This document shows, in pieces, positions 43,470-54,504 of a stretch of DNA of 64,000 nucleotides (the first letter of the stretch is position 1; the number at the start of each line of letters is the position of its first letter). Both the position numbers and the translations under genes were made by a program. The DNA is from Schistocerca nitens (Eukaryota > Arthropoda > Insecta > Orthoptera > Acrididae): the NCBI RefSeq assembly GCF_023898315.1, contig NC_064616.1, forward strand, positions 295,604,934 through 295,668,933, given 5' to 3'. The notes under the pieces were generated by a model. That model saw only the letters and a list, made by a program, of their open reading frames with translations. It searched no databases and was not told the DNA's origin.

Positions 43470-43705
43470 GTGTGTCTGCTAATCTCTCTTAAAACTCGTT
43501 TTCTTTCCCCCTTCCCTATCCTAAAAAAGGCCATCCGGGTGTCCCAGTACACTAGTAACAAAATGACTTTTAGAGTTCGAGTCGGTGCTTCACACAGCTC
43601 GCCCTGCATTCAAAAGAATGGGGTCGTGCAAGGCTCTGCACTGAACGTCCCATTCGTTTTAATTGCCATAAATGGTCCCGCAGCAGCAGTGGGGTCCTCA
43701 GTATA

Positions 43706-43936
43706 TGGCAACAGCAGTGCTGCTGTACGTTTGCGTGTGAAAAGTTTTACCAACATAAATACTCTTCATCATTGCACGTTCACAGAAAATGAGAGAAGAC
43801 TACAAGAGAACGGAAAGTTACAAGTAGGTTCCATATTTTCACCTGGAGTTTTCCCAAAACTGTATCTTGTACATACAACAGACTGTGTCTTGTGTGCTTG
43901 TTATATGTCCTCATACGTAGAGAAGAAGTGTGTGAT
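43706..43936. other. Spacer between left arm and LINE 3' end
   Basis: About 230 bp without similarity to the LINE or recognised repeats. Together with 43937-46027 it forms the loop of the inverted repeat. Confidence 0.5.
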
Positions 43937-44374
43937 CCGTTGGTTTGGGGAGTAAAGGGACCAAACTACAATGTCATCAGTCCCTTTTTACCCATACAAC
44001 AATTCTTGAGTTAAAACAGTTCACAAAGGCAGTCAGGTAATGTAAAAAGGGGTAAAATTAACTGGGAACCACAGGGAAAGAGAAAACGAAGGAAACTAAC
44101 CAAAAGGGGAAAACGGACACTAAAAGGAAAATGTGCTGGAGGGTATTAAAATAATATATGTAGCAGATGGCTTGGGCTGTCTAATCGCAAGGGTAAAAAA
44201 GGATGAGGCAGCTACTCTGCAACACACTAAAATCTCCAGCCTAAAAGACAACGCTAGAGGAACACAGAAAGGGACAAGACGAACACCAACGTGAACAAAT
44301 AGCAATGAAAGACTGAGGGAAAGTTAAAATGGAGGGAGGGTGGAAGCCTAGGAGAGAAGGCCAGACGCCCACCC

Positions 44375-44662
44375 TTAGACTGTGTGATAAAAAAAACCCT
44401 CACGAATAAAACGTAAAACTATGTCAGCCATTGAGGCATTGTCTCCCAACACCGTTGGCAGTGTCATGTGAAGGTTATAAGTCCGTCGCAGAGCGGCTAA
44501 AATTGGGCAGTCCAACAAGATGTGGACGACAGTCATGTGGGAACCACAGCGGCACCTAGGTGGGTCCTTGCGACGGAGAAGGTGGCATGAGTTAGCCAAG
44601 TACGGCCGACGTGGAGCCAGCAATGTCCTTGCGAGTGGTTCGCATGGATGACAGCCACACAT
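44375..44662 (-). pseudogene. LINE ORF2 C-terminus with zinc finger
   Basis: A 95-residue frame with CRCGSHMTVVHILLDCP, the C-x-C-x7-H-x4-C finger at the end of I-clade ORF2, followed by the VLGDNASMADIVLRFIREGF block typical of the last residues. Confidence 0.85.
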
Positions 44663-44830
44663 TCGTTGTTTCCTTGATAATACATAGTTTATTTGGTGTA
44701 CTGAGGATGCACCATTCAGTATCCCAGATTCTGAAAACTGTAGGGTACAGGGTATAAGACCAATCAGAGATTACTCTCTGGCAGGCCGATCTCCAGAGTT
44801 GGCTTACTAGTAACCTGTTTGGCCAGCCTG

Positions 44831-45292
44831 TCAGCAAGTTTGATGCCCAGGAACCCGACATGTCCTGGGTCCAATGAAGGACACTGAACATCTACTGTTT
44901 CTGAGGGCATAGAGAGACTCCTGCATAATCATTATCAAGGGGTGGCGAGGGAAGTATGGGTCGAGAGCTTCTAGGCTGCTTAAGGAGTCAGTACAGATGA
45001 TGAAGAATTCACCTGCATAGAAGCAGACATGCTCAAGAGCGCGAGAGTTGGCTACCAACTCTGCAGCGAAAACACTGCAGCCATCTGGCAAGGAGCGCTG
45101 TCCAGTATCTCCAGCATAACTGTGAGTGAAGCCAACGTGACCACCGACCATCGAGCCATCAGTGTAGACTATTTCTGAGCCCTGGAACTCGCTGAGAATA
45201 GAGAAAATTGCAGATAGAGGGCTTGAGGTGAAATTGAGCCTTTTGGGCCTTTTGATAAGTTCAGACAAAGCTGTGGCCAAGGCCTGGGGCAT
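44831..45292 (-). pseudogene. LINE RNase H domain
   Basis: A 153-residue frame with IVYTDGSMVGGHVG (first Asp), CSVFAAELVANSRAL (catalytic Glu), FIICTDSLSSLEAL (second Asp), then the S-F-I-G-P and VPGHQ relic of WVPGHVGI. All metal ligands are visible, but the frame joins the RT and C-terminal pieces only with shifts near 45300 and 44830. RNase H is characteristic of the I clade. Confidence 0.87.
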
Positions 45293-46130
45293 GGAGGCAT
45301 ACGTGAGTGGACCCGCAGGAAAGTTTGTAGAAGGAAAGTGTTGAGTGCAATAGAAGCGACCGGATGTGGACTGTAATTGGAATCCCCGATCTGGGCCGCC
45401 GTTGTGGGAAATGGATCACTGTGTTAGGGAAAAAGAGATGGTAATTGGGATGGCGAAGTGAACTACAAATGTGGACAGCATAATTCTCAAGCAGTTGTTG
45501 TTGCTTGACCTGCAATGTAGGAACGCTAGCTTCCACGAGGATGCTGTTAACTGGGCTCATTCAGAAAGCTCCTGTCGCAAGCTGAACTCACAGTGGTATA
45601 TAGGATCCATCAGTCGCACTGCTGAGGGTGATGCTGAACCATACACCAGGCTCCCATCGCCAAGATAGGACTGCACAAGGGAGTTGTACAGCTGCAGAAG
45701 TGTAGGGCGATCAGCACCCCAGTCAGTATTTCTCAGCCATCGAATAATATTAAGATGCTGCCAGAACTTTTCCTTAAGGTGACGAAGAGGGCAACGTCAA
45801 GTTAATCGGACGTCAAACATCTTTCCTAAAAACTGGTAAGTCTCCACTACAGTAAGTGGCTGGTTATCGAGGAAAAGTTTCACATATGGGGGGACAGTAT
45901 GGCAATGACAGAAGTGCATGACATAAGCCTTGGCGCCTGAAAACTAAAAGACGTGAGTGAGGGCCCATGACGGCACCTTTCGTAGGAGCAGAAGGAAATA
46001 CAAAAATCGTCATCATGTAAGAAGGGGTATACTGAGGACCCCACTGCTGCTGTGAGCCCATTTATGGCAATTAAAACGAATGAGACGTTCAGTGCAGAGC
46101 CCTGCACGACCCCATTCTCTTGAATGTAGG

Positions 46131-46314
46131 CCGGCCGGGGTGGCCAAGCGGTTCTAGGCGCTACAGTCTGGACCCGGGCAACCGCTACGGTCGCAGGTTC
46201 GGATCTTGCCTCGGGCATGGATATGTGTGATGTCCTTAGGTTAGTTAGGTTTAAGTAGTTCTAAGTTCTAGGGGACTGATGACCTCAGAAGTTAAGTCCC
46301 AGTGCAATTTTTTT
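46131..46314 (+). mobile_element. tRNA-derived SINE, family 2, private to the right LINE copy
   Basis: Target duplication TCTTGAATGTAGG (46118-46130) and TCTTGATTGTAGG (46315-46327). The SINE tail is altered: AGTCCCAGTGCAATTTTTTT instead of the usual CATAGTGCTCAGAGCC tail. The corresponding point of the left arm (about 43605-43612) has no SINE. Confidence 0.93.
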
Positions 46315-46330
46315 TCTTGATTGTAGGGCG

Positions 46331-46838
46331 AGCTGTGTGAAGCACTGACTCGAACTCTAAAAGTGCCGAGTGACAAAAAGTTCCGTATAAAAATCGGGAG
46401 CGGGCTACGGAGGCCCCACCTGTGCAGTGCAGTGAGGTTGTAGTGTAGCCAAGTGGTATTGTAGGTTTTCGTCAGGTCAAAAAAGACGGCAATAAGGTGT
46501 TGACGCCGGGAAAAGGACGTTCGGATGGCAGACTCCAGGTAGACCAAGTTGCTAGTGGTGGAGCGACTTTGGCAAAACCCGCCCTGGTATGGAACCAGAA
46601 GGTTTCGAGACTCAAGGAGCCAACACAACTGCCAGCTCACCATATGCCTGAGAAGCTTGCATAGGACATTGGTGAGGCTGATAGGACGATAGTACACATC
46701 TAGCATGTTCTTTCCAGGCTTTAGCACTGGGACAATGATACATTCCCGCCATTGCGACGGGAATTCGCCATCGCTCCAGATGCAATTGAAGACAGCTCGG
46801 AGGTGGTGCTGGTAATCTGCTGACAGATGTTTAATCAT
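46331..46838 (-). pseudogene. LINE reverse transcriptase, right copy
   Basis: A minus frame with MIKHLSADYQHHL, WRECIIVPVLKPGK, YRPISLTNVLCKL, YQGGFCQSRSTTSNLVYLE (relic of QxGFR..RST), and AVFFDLTKTYNTTW (relic of FDLEKAYDTTW; the catalytic Asp reads Asn). It is followed by the SINE at 46131. Beyond it the catalytic YVDDF box reads FLHDDDFCIS near 46010. Inactive. Confidence 0.85.
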
Positions 46839-46935
46839 TTGGGAATCGATGTAGTCTGGTCTCGGGGATGTGGCACGACAATCAGCAAGGGCACTGAGGA
46901 ATTCCCACTCACTAAAGGGGTCATTACCTGGCTAG

Positions 46936-47130
46936 GGGCCGGCCGGTGTGGCCGCGCGGTTCTAGGCGCTACAGTCTGGAACCGCGAGACCACTTCGGTC
47001 GCAGGTTCGAATCCGGCCTCGGGCATGGATGTGTGTGATGTCCTTAGGTTAATTAGGTTTAAGTAGTTCTAAGTTCTAGGGGACTGATGACCTCAGCAGT
47101 TAAGTCCCATAGTGCTCAGAGCCATTTGAA
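46936..47130 (+). mobile_element. tRNA-derived SINE, family 2, shared by both LINE arms
   Basis: Same insertion as 42920-43114 in inverted orientation, with the flanking CCTGGCTAG (46927-46935) and CCTGGGTAG (47131-47139). Confidence 0.95.
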
Positions 47131-47786
47131 CCTGGGTAGGGTGGCGAGAAGCAAAGGATAGGTGTTGTCGTTCCACCTACCATTTGAGGAGATGAAAGAA
47201 GGTGCGGTATTTCTCAGATGCAGAGGAGCGAGCATAAATGCTCGGCAAGATGCTCTGCAATAATGTCTAGACTGGCACATACAGCTCCATGTGCGGAAAT
47301 TCCAGGTATACCTGCAGGGGTCTGGTATCTGTAAAGGTGTATGAGCTTGGCCCAAACCTGGGAAGGAGAGGTTCGTGTTCCAATGGTGGAGATATATCAT
47401 TCCCAATACTCCTGCTTCTGTCATTTGATGAGGTGACAGACCAGGGCATGGAGCCATTTGAAGGCAATGAGATGCTCCAGGGACGGGTGGCACTTATAAT
47501 GATGGAGGGACCAGCTACAGTCTCTAATGGCTGTAGCGATTTCCAGCGACCACCAAGGTACTGTCTCCTGCTGGGGGCAACCTGAGCAACAAGGGACTGC
47601 CGATTCAGCTGCGGAAACAATGGTAGTAGTGATGGTCTGGGTCATCTCATCGATGTTGCCATGCAACAGAGATTCAACGTTGGTAGCAGAGGTGAAAGTG
47701 TCCCAATCAACCTTGGTAAGAGCCCATCTGTGCAAGCGTCTAGGTGAGTGAGGCTGGGGGAGGGAAAGGAAGAGTAAAAGTAGTCA

Positions 47787-47987
47787 CTACCACAAATTTT
47801 CATGAGCTCTCCAGTGGATAGACGGGAGAAGGCCACTCCTGAAAACCGAGAGATCAATGGCCGAGTATGTGCCATGTGCCACACTAAAATGTGTGAGGGA
47901 ACCTGTATTTAGGAGGCAAAGGTCAAGATGACTTAGCAGATCCTCGACATCTTTATCATGGCCAGTAATCTTAGTTCCACCCCACAA
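47787..47987 (-). pseudogene. LINE endonuclease fragment, right copy
   Basis: Same protein as 42061-42408 of the other arm; the frame ends earlier because the left-arm GACAACTTGTGTGG reads GAAAATTTGTGG here. Confidence 0.8.
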
Positions 47988-48351
47988 TGGATTATGGGCA
48001 TTAAAATCACTAAGAAGTAGAAAATGTGGGGGAGTTGGGAAATCAGTGCAGCCAGTACATGGTGCGGCACTTCACCATCTAGAGAAAGGTAGATGTTACA
48101 GATGGTAATTCCTTATGTTGTCTTCACCCTGATATCCACAGCTTCTAAAGGGTTTGAAGGGACACGGGTTCACTGCAGACAGAGGCAAGGACACAGATAC
48201 AGACTCCACCTGACATTCTGTTACAGTCAGGACAGTTTTTGTAGTACCACAGATAGCGACGAAGGGTGGGGAGGGGGGTTGCATTGTGGGAAACCAGGTT
48301 TCCTGGAGGGCAACGCAAAAAGCAGACTTAATGCTTAAAAGTTGTCATAAC

Positions 48352-49170
48352 TCAGCCAGTTCCACTGGAGAATGACGCTGTCAGTTGTCTGGGAAGGCAT
48401 GAAGGGACCAAGGATGCAGTCATCTGCATAAGTGCCACCAGTGCGTCCTGTTTCTTAGCAGACTTCTTCTTTGTCTGCTTGCTCTCTCGCTTCTCTTTAG
48501 GGGCTTGCTGGGAGGACATCTCCGAAGTAGCAACAGTATGGAGGAAGACTGTGAAGCACTTCATCCAGCAGCTTGTGGCTCCTTCAGCCACTGGCCAGTG
48601 TCCACTTTTGCAGTGGTGGAGACCTTGGATGGAGAGACCCGAGGGACCTCTTCCATGTGAGAGGAACCGAAGGAGGCTGTTGGTTCTCTGGCTGGGATGT
48701 GGGGACCGATGTCTGCAATGTTTGGGAAGGTGTTGCCCCTGAAGTAGAAGTTTGGGAGCAACAGAAGAAGAAATTCCTCCAACCATCAAGGTAGGGGATG
48801 TAATATGGCAGCCCTGATGGCCCACTCTACGAGGTATAGGCGAGAAGGCTACCGTCGCCAGTGAGGGTGATGTCAATGTAGCTGCAGCATATGTAGATAT
48901 CAAACAAATGGGGTGCAACATTTTATATTTCCATTTAGCTTCTTGGTAAATCAGCTGGTACAGGATCTTGTACTTCATAATTTTCCGCTCCTTCTGGAGT
49001 ACTGTGCAATCTAGTGAGCAGGGCGAGTTGTGCTCTCCACAGTGTACATAAGTGGGAAGAGGTGCACATGGAGTATTTGGGTGTAGTGGACGTCCACAGT
49101 CTCGATATGTGGCTCCGGAATTGTAGCGAGAAGACGTGTGCCCAAAGTTCCAGCACTTAAAGCACCACAT
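48352..49170 (-). pseudogene. LINE ORF1 C-terminal part, right copy
   Basis: Same as 40878-41696: three cysteine-rich knuckles (MWCFKCWNFGHTS, PLPTYVHCGEHN with Tyr replacing Cys, CSLDC), then a Pro/Ser/Lys-rich tail. The copy in the left arm retains Cys at the second position. Confidence 0.75.
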
Positions 49171-50340
49171 AGGGTAAGGGACGTATGGTTTTGTGTCACA
49201 TCAGTATACCATCACCTTGACCTTTTCAGGCAATGAATCACTCTCAAAGGCCAAGAGAAAGGCACTGGTACCAACCCTATTGTCTTTTGGTCCGCTATAG
49301 ACGCGCCAGATGAAGTGATCACCCAGCCATTCTAAATTAGCTCGTCGTCAGACTGCAAGAGAAGGTCACGATGGAAAATAACCCTCTGGACCATGCTGAG
49401 GCTTTTGTGGGGAGCGATGGAAATGGTAATATCACTGAGCTAGTCACAGGCGAGTAACGTCCAGGACTGGGATGGCCATGCTATTTTAATGAGGACTGCC
49501 TCATTTCTCATGTTCGACTGCACAGCCACTTCCCCATACTTGTCCAGGTTGTAGACAAAAAATAGAGGCTTTGTAGCCAGAAAAAAGTCCTCATCTGTTC
49601 TGCTGCAGACTAAATACCTTGGCGAATAATCTTTTCCATAGTCCTACGTCCCTCCCATGGTATATCTTGGGAGGGGAACGATCTAGGATCATACCTGTGA
49701 TCATTGTAGTCTACCTTGTCCTTCTTAGAGACTGCTGGTGCCATTCAGTCACCAGCAAGAGATGACTTGGTCCACTTAATTGTGGATCATTCGCCCTGAT
49801 GGCACCCACTCTGATCAGGGGTTCTTCCCATGAGCACATGAGCACCACCCAGCCACAGCAAAGTCAACCTGGCACGATGGCTGTTGCCGGGAGTTTTGAT
49901 TGCCCAGGAATATGGGCATCTAATCCTTGGCATACCTGCGGAGTTTGTTGTCAGGGGCTATGACGAAGAGGGTGCCTGACAGCCCTGCCATTACGGACTG
50001 GCTACTGTGCTGGATATTTGGTGCGGAGAAATCCAATATTGTCATGGAAGCAACAGAGCACAGCAGAGAATGGAAGAAGATGACATGACCCGAAAGACGT
50101 CAGCAACTAAATAGCTGATTTGCGGTTGGAGTCACAGAGCCATGACAATAAGAGGTGCAGAAGATATAACTGCACTATGGATATCTGATGCACCACATAA
50201 GGTGCTCTTCTCCATGTGGTCAGCACTTCTGTAGAATTTTGAAAGCATGAGGTCAAACGAAAAGTGGGAGACTCCATTTGGTCGCCTCTTACGACAGGCA
50301 GGAATACCTCGGACCTATTCTAACCCCTGAACCTACAATG

Positions 50341-50864
50341 GAATAGTGTGTGGTATTGAGAAGTATAGTATACATCTTCTTCGTCTTAATCATAGTGAGT
50401 AGCACAGCCATAAATTTGTTATATGAATGGGGAATTTTTCCATTTAGGCTGTATTTCTTTCCACAACTATTCTCGGCTTTTGAAGCCATTATCCAGTGTT
50501 TAGAAAAGTTTACAAGTCCATACCACATTACGCCCAGCAAACAGGAAGAAGTTTTTGAATTCGGTTGCGAGAACACACGACATCAGACAAGAATAATTCA
50601 AGTGCATTCACGATGCGTCTCATGAGCTAGTGGTATATATCCTCTAACATTACCGATAAGCACTTATCCCTTCATCATGCAAAGAGAGGGAAGAAAATAA
50701 TTATTGTACAAGAATACAGAAATTTTTACTCGTTTTAAAAATGATCCAGTTTACGTATCAACAAACAAAGTGTACTACAAAACAGGCTGTATTTCGTTTA
50801 TTTTACTCATTTTCTGCTTATGGCTAATCAAATTAAAGTAGTAGTTCAGCTTGTAATTTCCACA
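50341..50864. other. No gene recognised
   Basis: Frames of up to 95 residues (50289-50576 minus, 50350-50625 plus) overlap on opposite strands and show no motif. Confidence 0.5.
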
Positions 50865-50876
50865 CTGAATGTTACG

Positions 50877-51074
50877 TTGGTTGGCTGGTTGGTTGGTTCG
50901 GGGGAGGGGACCAAGCAGCGAGGTCACTGGTCCCATCGGCTTAGGGAAGGATGGGGAAGGAAGTCGGCTGTGCCCTTTCAAAGGAACCATCCCGAAATTT
51001 GCTTGAAGCGATTTAGGGAAATCACGGAAAATCTAAATCGGCATGGCCGGACGTGGGTTTGAATTGTCGTCTTC
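50877..51074 (-). mobile_element. tRNA-derived SINE, family 1, minus strand
   Basis: Antisense of the 11925 SINE from its GTTGGTTGG tail to the CGTCTTCCTGAATG head, 5'-truncated near the B box. Flanks CTGAATGTTACG (50865-50876) and CTGAATGGTAGG (51075-51086) may be the target duplication, but the second overlaps SINE sequence. Confidence 0.85.
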
Positions 51075-51086
51075 CTGAATGGTAGG

Positions 51087-51394
51087 ATTATTTCGTATTT
51101 GCTGGTTTGATAAACTATGTCTTTTTAATAATTATATTTTTATTTTATTTTAATTTTCTTTGGGTACATGCATGTATATTTGCACGTTTCCAGATTTCTG
51201 TGCACCACCTATCTGTGAAACCATCAGAACCGTAAAATTTGTTAACCAAATCGAACGGAAACACAGAATGCCACGCTACCAGTTTTACACTTAGGCACTT
51301 TCCTCTAGGTAACTATCTTTCCATCAATTTATGTTCACACTATTGTGTTCCCGTTTCGTGGCGGCAACATAGTTTAGGGTTCGTACCTCAATCG
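51087..51394. other. No gene recognised
   Basis: AT-rich, short frames. Confidence 0.5.
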
Positions 51395-51645
51395 GTAAAA
51401 AAGGAACCGCTATAAGATCTCTTTGTTGTCCGTCTGGTTGTCTGTCTGTCCGACTGTTAAGACTCTTTTTCTCAGGAACAGGTAGAATTATGAAGCTGAA
51501 ATTTATGCCACGTACTAAGGTCTACGGTCCCTTGACAGTGTGAGATATTTAAGCTTCTAAGTCAATGAACGTAATATAAATTCACATATTTCGGACTCGC
51601 AAACTCACTCATCAAAATCTATAGCGTACTTCTCTTTGACCTAGA
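51395..51645 (+). repeat. Dispersed repeat R, copy 1
   Basis: Shares with 54505-54735, same orientation, the blocks GTCCGTCTG, CTTTTTCTCAGGAA, AAATTTATG, ACTAAGGTCTAC, GGTCCCTTG, CTCGCAAACTCACT. About 75 percent identical by eye. No ORF. Confidence 0.8.
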
Positions 51646-51719
51646 ATCATGAAATTTCACAAGAAGCAAGATTTCACAGCAAGTAAAGGAAAAAACGAAA
51701 ATTTTTAATTTGTAATTAT

Positions 51720-51860
51720 TTCACATAAAAAATATTTGCTTCCTTGGTTCACGGACGTCGTGTCTGATAATTTTGTGGAACTTGCACAATATTTCGACGA
51801 GACAGCTGCTCGTAATCTTTAGGTGCTGACTGGCGTGTCGCTGTTTTTTAAGTTAAAAAA
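51720..51860 (+). repeat. Repeat M, copy 1 (inverted copy at 54360-54500)
   Basis: CTTCCTTGGTTCACGG, TTTTGTGGAA, GCACAATATTTCGACGAGAC, GCTGCTCGT.ATCTT.AGGTGCTGA. The complement of these is read at 54360-54480. Confidence 0.85.
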
Positions 51861-52165
51861 CAGGGTTAGAAGATATGAAAAACAAAACAAAAGCAGGCGA
51901 TAAAATGGTGACTATTAAAAACTGTAACATGGAGAAAAAGATACGAAGAAAAATATAAAACAAAGCGGTCGCCGATGCTGATTAAAACGCATAGTAAATA
52001 GACAGGCACAATTAAAAAACATGGCAACAGTCTGGTTTCTGTTCACAAGAGATAAAAAAAATACAACTAGCGACAGTATGATGGCTGTTCGCAACACTGA
52101 CAGGGGACGCACTACTGAACACTCACTTAAAACAGCGCTATACAGTCGACGCAGTGGCAGATGGG

Positions 52166-53004
52166 GGGGGGGGGGGAGGACCCGGACCGATGTGGGGAAA
52201 AAGGGTGGGGGGAAAGGGAAAATGGGGGGAGCGGATGGAGGGAGGGGGTATAGAGAAAGGGGGGCTGGGTGGACGTGAGAAGGAGTGGGAAAGGCAGTGG
52301 AGGGGAGAGCAAAAAGGACTCAGGGGAGAGAAGGGAGGCACAGGGAGGGTAGGCGGGGAAAAACAGGATGGAAGGGGGGGAGAGGGAGCCCAGGAAAAGG
52401 ACAGAGGAAGGGAGGGGGAGGTGAGGATCAGAGTTGATAGGAGGGATAAATGTAGGGAGAGAGGGCATGATCTGGGAGAGGGAGTCAACGGAAGCCACAC
52501 TGGAAAAGGAGATGAAAGGTGTAGAGGTGGAGGGTAGGGGGGACACAGCGGTGAAGGTGCGGCAGAGGGCAGGGATTGGAGAGGAGAGGAGCAACCAGGG
52601 GATGAGGGGGATCAAGACGGCAGGAGGTGTACAGGACGCAGGTATGTTCGAGGAAAACGAGCAGATGGGGGAGAGGTATCAGGTCATAGAGGATTCACGT
52701 GACGTGTCGCTGCGATGCTCGCCAATATATACGCTGGCTCGCTAAAGATGTACAGGCACCAAGAGTTGAGGCTATAACGGCATCGTAGACGAATCATAGA
52801 GCACAGCGACCTCCAGTGCCCACTGCCATACAAATGGGCCGTGAGCTTCTCATTCGCGACGCGGGAAAAGCGCGGCCGCAAATAGTGGCACAGTGAGCGT
52901 GCGGGCAGTGTGTTGGCTCCCAGTTTAAGTGTGCGGACTTTGATTATCCGTCTGTGTTGACTCAGGTACGTTCGACTGCGGCCGACGATGCCTTAGTACC
53001 GACA
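52166..53004 (-). repeat. Palindrome left arm
   Basis: Inverted match to 53057-53931. Best conserved near the centre: TTCGACTGCGGCCGACGATG against its complement, and CAGTTTAAGTGTGCGGAC. Further out are the CCTCCAGTGCCC block and the GAGGATTC/ATGACC region, ending in a poly-G run (52166-52179) facing a poly-C run (53917-53931). The long minus-strand frame 52615-52127 is Pro/Ser low-complexity reading of AG-rich sequence, not a gene. Confidence 0.85.
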
Positions 53005-53056
53005 GAGCTGGTTCCCATACCTTGCTGAGTTGAAATCCCATGTCTCAATTGATCAC

Positions 53057-53931
53057 TGGCGGCACTAAGGCTTCGTCGGCCGCAGTCGAACGAAACCGAG
53101 TCAACACAGATGGAGAATCAATGTCCGCACACTTAAACTGGGCGCCAACACTCTGCCCGCAAAGGCGCGGTTTTCCCGCGTCGTGAATGAGTAGCCCATG
53201 GCCCATTTGTACAGCAGGGGGCACTGGAGGTCTCCGTGCTCTATGATTCGTCTACGGTGATGTTATAGCCTTAACCCTTGGCGCCTGCGCATCTCTAGCA
53301 AGGAAGCGGATATATTGGCGAGCCATTGCAGCAACACATCTGTTGCTTGGATTTCTGCCCCACCCAGGTTCTACAAAGCCCTTCAAATCCTTGAACGCCA
53401 TGCACTCTGCCTCGCCTTCCGTATCCACGTTCCATCCCCCACGCACATCCTCCATGACCTCATCCCCTTTCCCCACCTTTTCCTTTTCTTTGAACACATC
53501 CGCACCCTGTTTATTGTCCACCGACTCGATACCGCCCACCCCCTGGTATCCCCTTCCTCTCCATCCCCAGCCCGTTGCTGCGTCTTTACTGTTGTGTCCT
53601 GCCCTCTCTCCATATCCACACCCTGCACCTCCTTTCCCAACGCAACTTCCAGCACCTACCCCTGCTGGATGATGAGCTTTCACCTAACATCTACCGCTTC
53701 TACCAACTCTAACCCCACCTTTCTCCTGTCCCCTCCTCAGGGCTCCCTCTCCTCCCCCAATGTTCTCCTGAGAGGCTTTCCCCCTCCTACACCCCCTCCG
53801 TCTCCTGTGCTCTCCTTCAGTGTCTCTGCACTCCCTCCTGCCTTGTCTTCCTTCATGTCTCGCCCTGCCTGTCTCCTGCCCCTTGGCGCACCTCCTGCCC
53901 CTTTTTTTCCTCTTCCCCCCCCCCCCCCCCA
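53057..53931 (+). repeat. Palindrome right arm, containing a LINE RT thumb
   Basis: Complement of the left arm across a 52-bp loop (53005-53056). The arm contains the coding relic described separately and a C/T-rich 3' part ending in poly-C. Confidence 0.85.
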
Positions 53932-54345
53932 GCCACCCCAACGCATCTTCCTCCCCACTTTTTCCCTCCTCTCCAGCCTCCAGTCCCAGGGCAGGTCCCT
54001 ACCAATGGTTTTTTATTCTTCATGAGTGCTCCTTCATGTTCTGGTGTTTTTTTAAGTGTCTTGCTCTGTGTGATTTTTATCATGTGGCTGTCTTTTAACT
54101 TGTGTTTGCCTCAAGTGTTTTTTAAGTGCACTTGGATTTGCCAGCTGTGTTCTTTTAACTTTATGTAAACTTTTTAACTGTCCCCCAGTGCATGTCCCCA
54201 TCTTAGGGTATATTTTAACTCCCATCAGTGTTTATGTCCTCCTTTTTAGCCCCCCTTTTTATGTAATCACCCTTCTGTATTTTTGTGGACTGTGCCACTG
54301 CCAGCCCTCCCCTGGCCATATGGGGCAGGGGAATGAAATTACGAT
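53315..54345 (+). pseudogene. LINE ORF2 C-terminus and C/T-rich 3' region
   Basis: The frame reads SVAWISAPPRFYKALQILERHALCLAFRI then PSPTHILHDLIPFPHL...F, the thumb region seen in LINE RTs (a basic Q-x-x-A-L-R helix, then P-T..LH....FP.L). After residue about 90 it becomes Pro/Ser-rich reading of a C/T-rich 3' region. The end near 54345-54360 is A-rich (GATAAAGAAAAAAAGAAAA), like a retroposon tail. A second copy of the last 100 bases is at 56025-56135. Confidence 0.6.
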
Positions 54346-54359
54346 AAAGAAAAAAAGAA

Positions 54360-54500
54360 AATGGCAACACTTCACTCAGCACCTGAAGATGACGAGCAGG
54401 TGTCTCGTCGAAATATTGTGCAGTTTCCACAACATGATCGGACGCGATGCCCGTGAACCAAGGAAGCAGTTTCTATGTTGCGAAAGTCTTAAAAAATATT
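54360..54500 (-). repeat. Repeat M, copy 2
   Basis: Contains CACCTGAAGATGACGAGCAG and CTCGTCGAAATATTGTGCA, the reverse complement of 51765-51860, and TTCACGG/CTTCCTTGG further along. Confidence 0.85.
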
Positions 54501-54504
54501 TATT

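Larger units (their letters stand above)
40501..43705 (+). mobile_element. Inverted partial copy of an I-clade LINE (left arm)
   Basis: This stretch is the reverse complement of 46028-49697 at an estimated 98-99 percent, including a shared SINE. Relative to the right arm it lacks about 155 bp after 40666. It also has 167 bp of unrelated sequence (43398-43564) in place of 288 bp of RT (46365-46652). It begins inside the gypsy remnant at 40501 and ends abruptly at 43705 without the RNase H region, 3' UTR or tail, so it did not arise by ordinary retrotransposition. Confidence 0.92.
43937..50340 (-). mobile_element. I-clade LINE, nearly full length, minus strand (right copy)
   Basis: On the minus strand it runs from a 5' UTR beginning near 50340 (TCGCCTCTTACGACAGGCAG block at 50281) through ORF1, endonuclease, RT, RNase H and a C-terminal zinc finger to a 3' UTR ending near 43937 (GTTTGGGGAGTAAAGGGACC read on plus). 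It carries two family-2 SINEs. All ORFs have lesions. Length without SINEs is about 6.0 kb. Confidence 0.85.

Noticed and set aside
52127-52615. A Pro/Ser-rich protein on the minus strand (162 residues), and the matching Gly-rich plus frames
   Set aside because: Low-complexity reading of AG/CT-rich palindrome arms; no start context, no motif, and frames are open in several phases.
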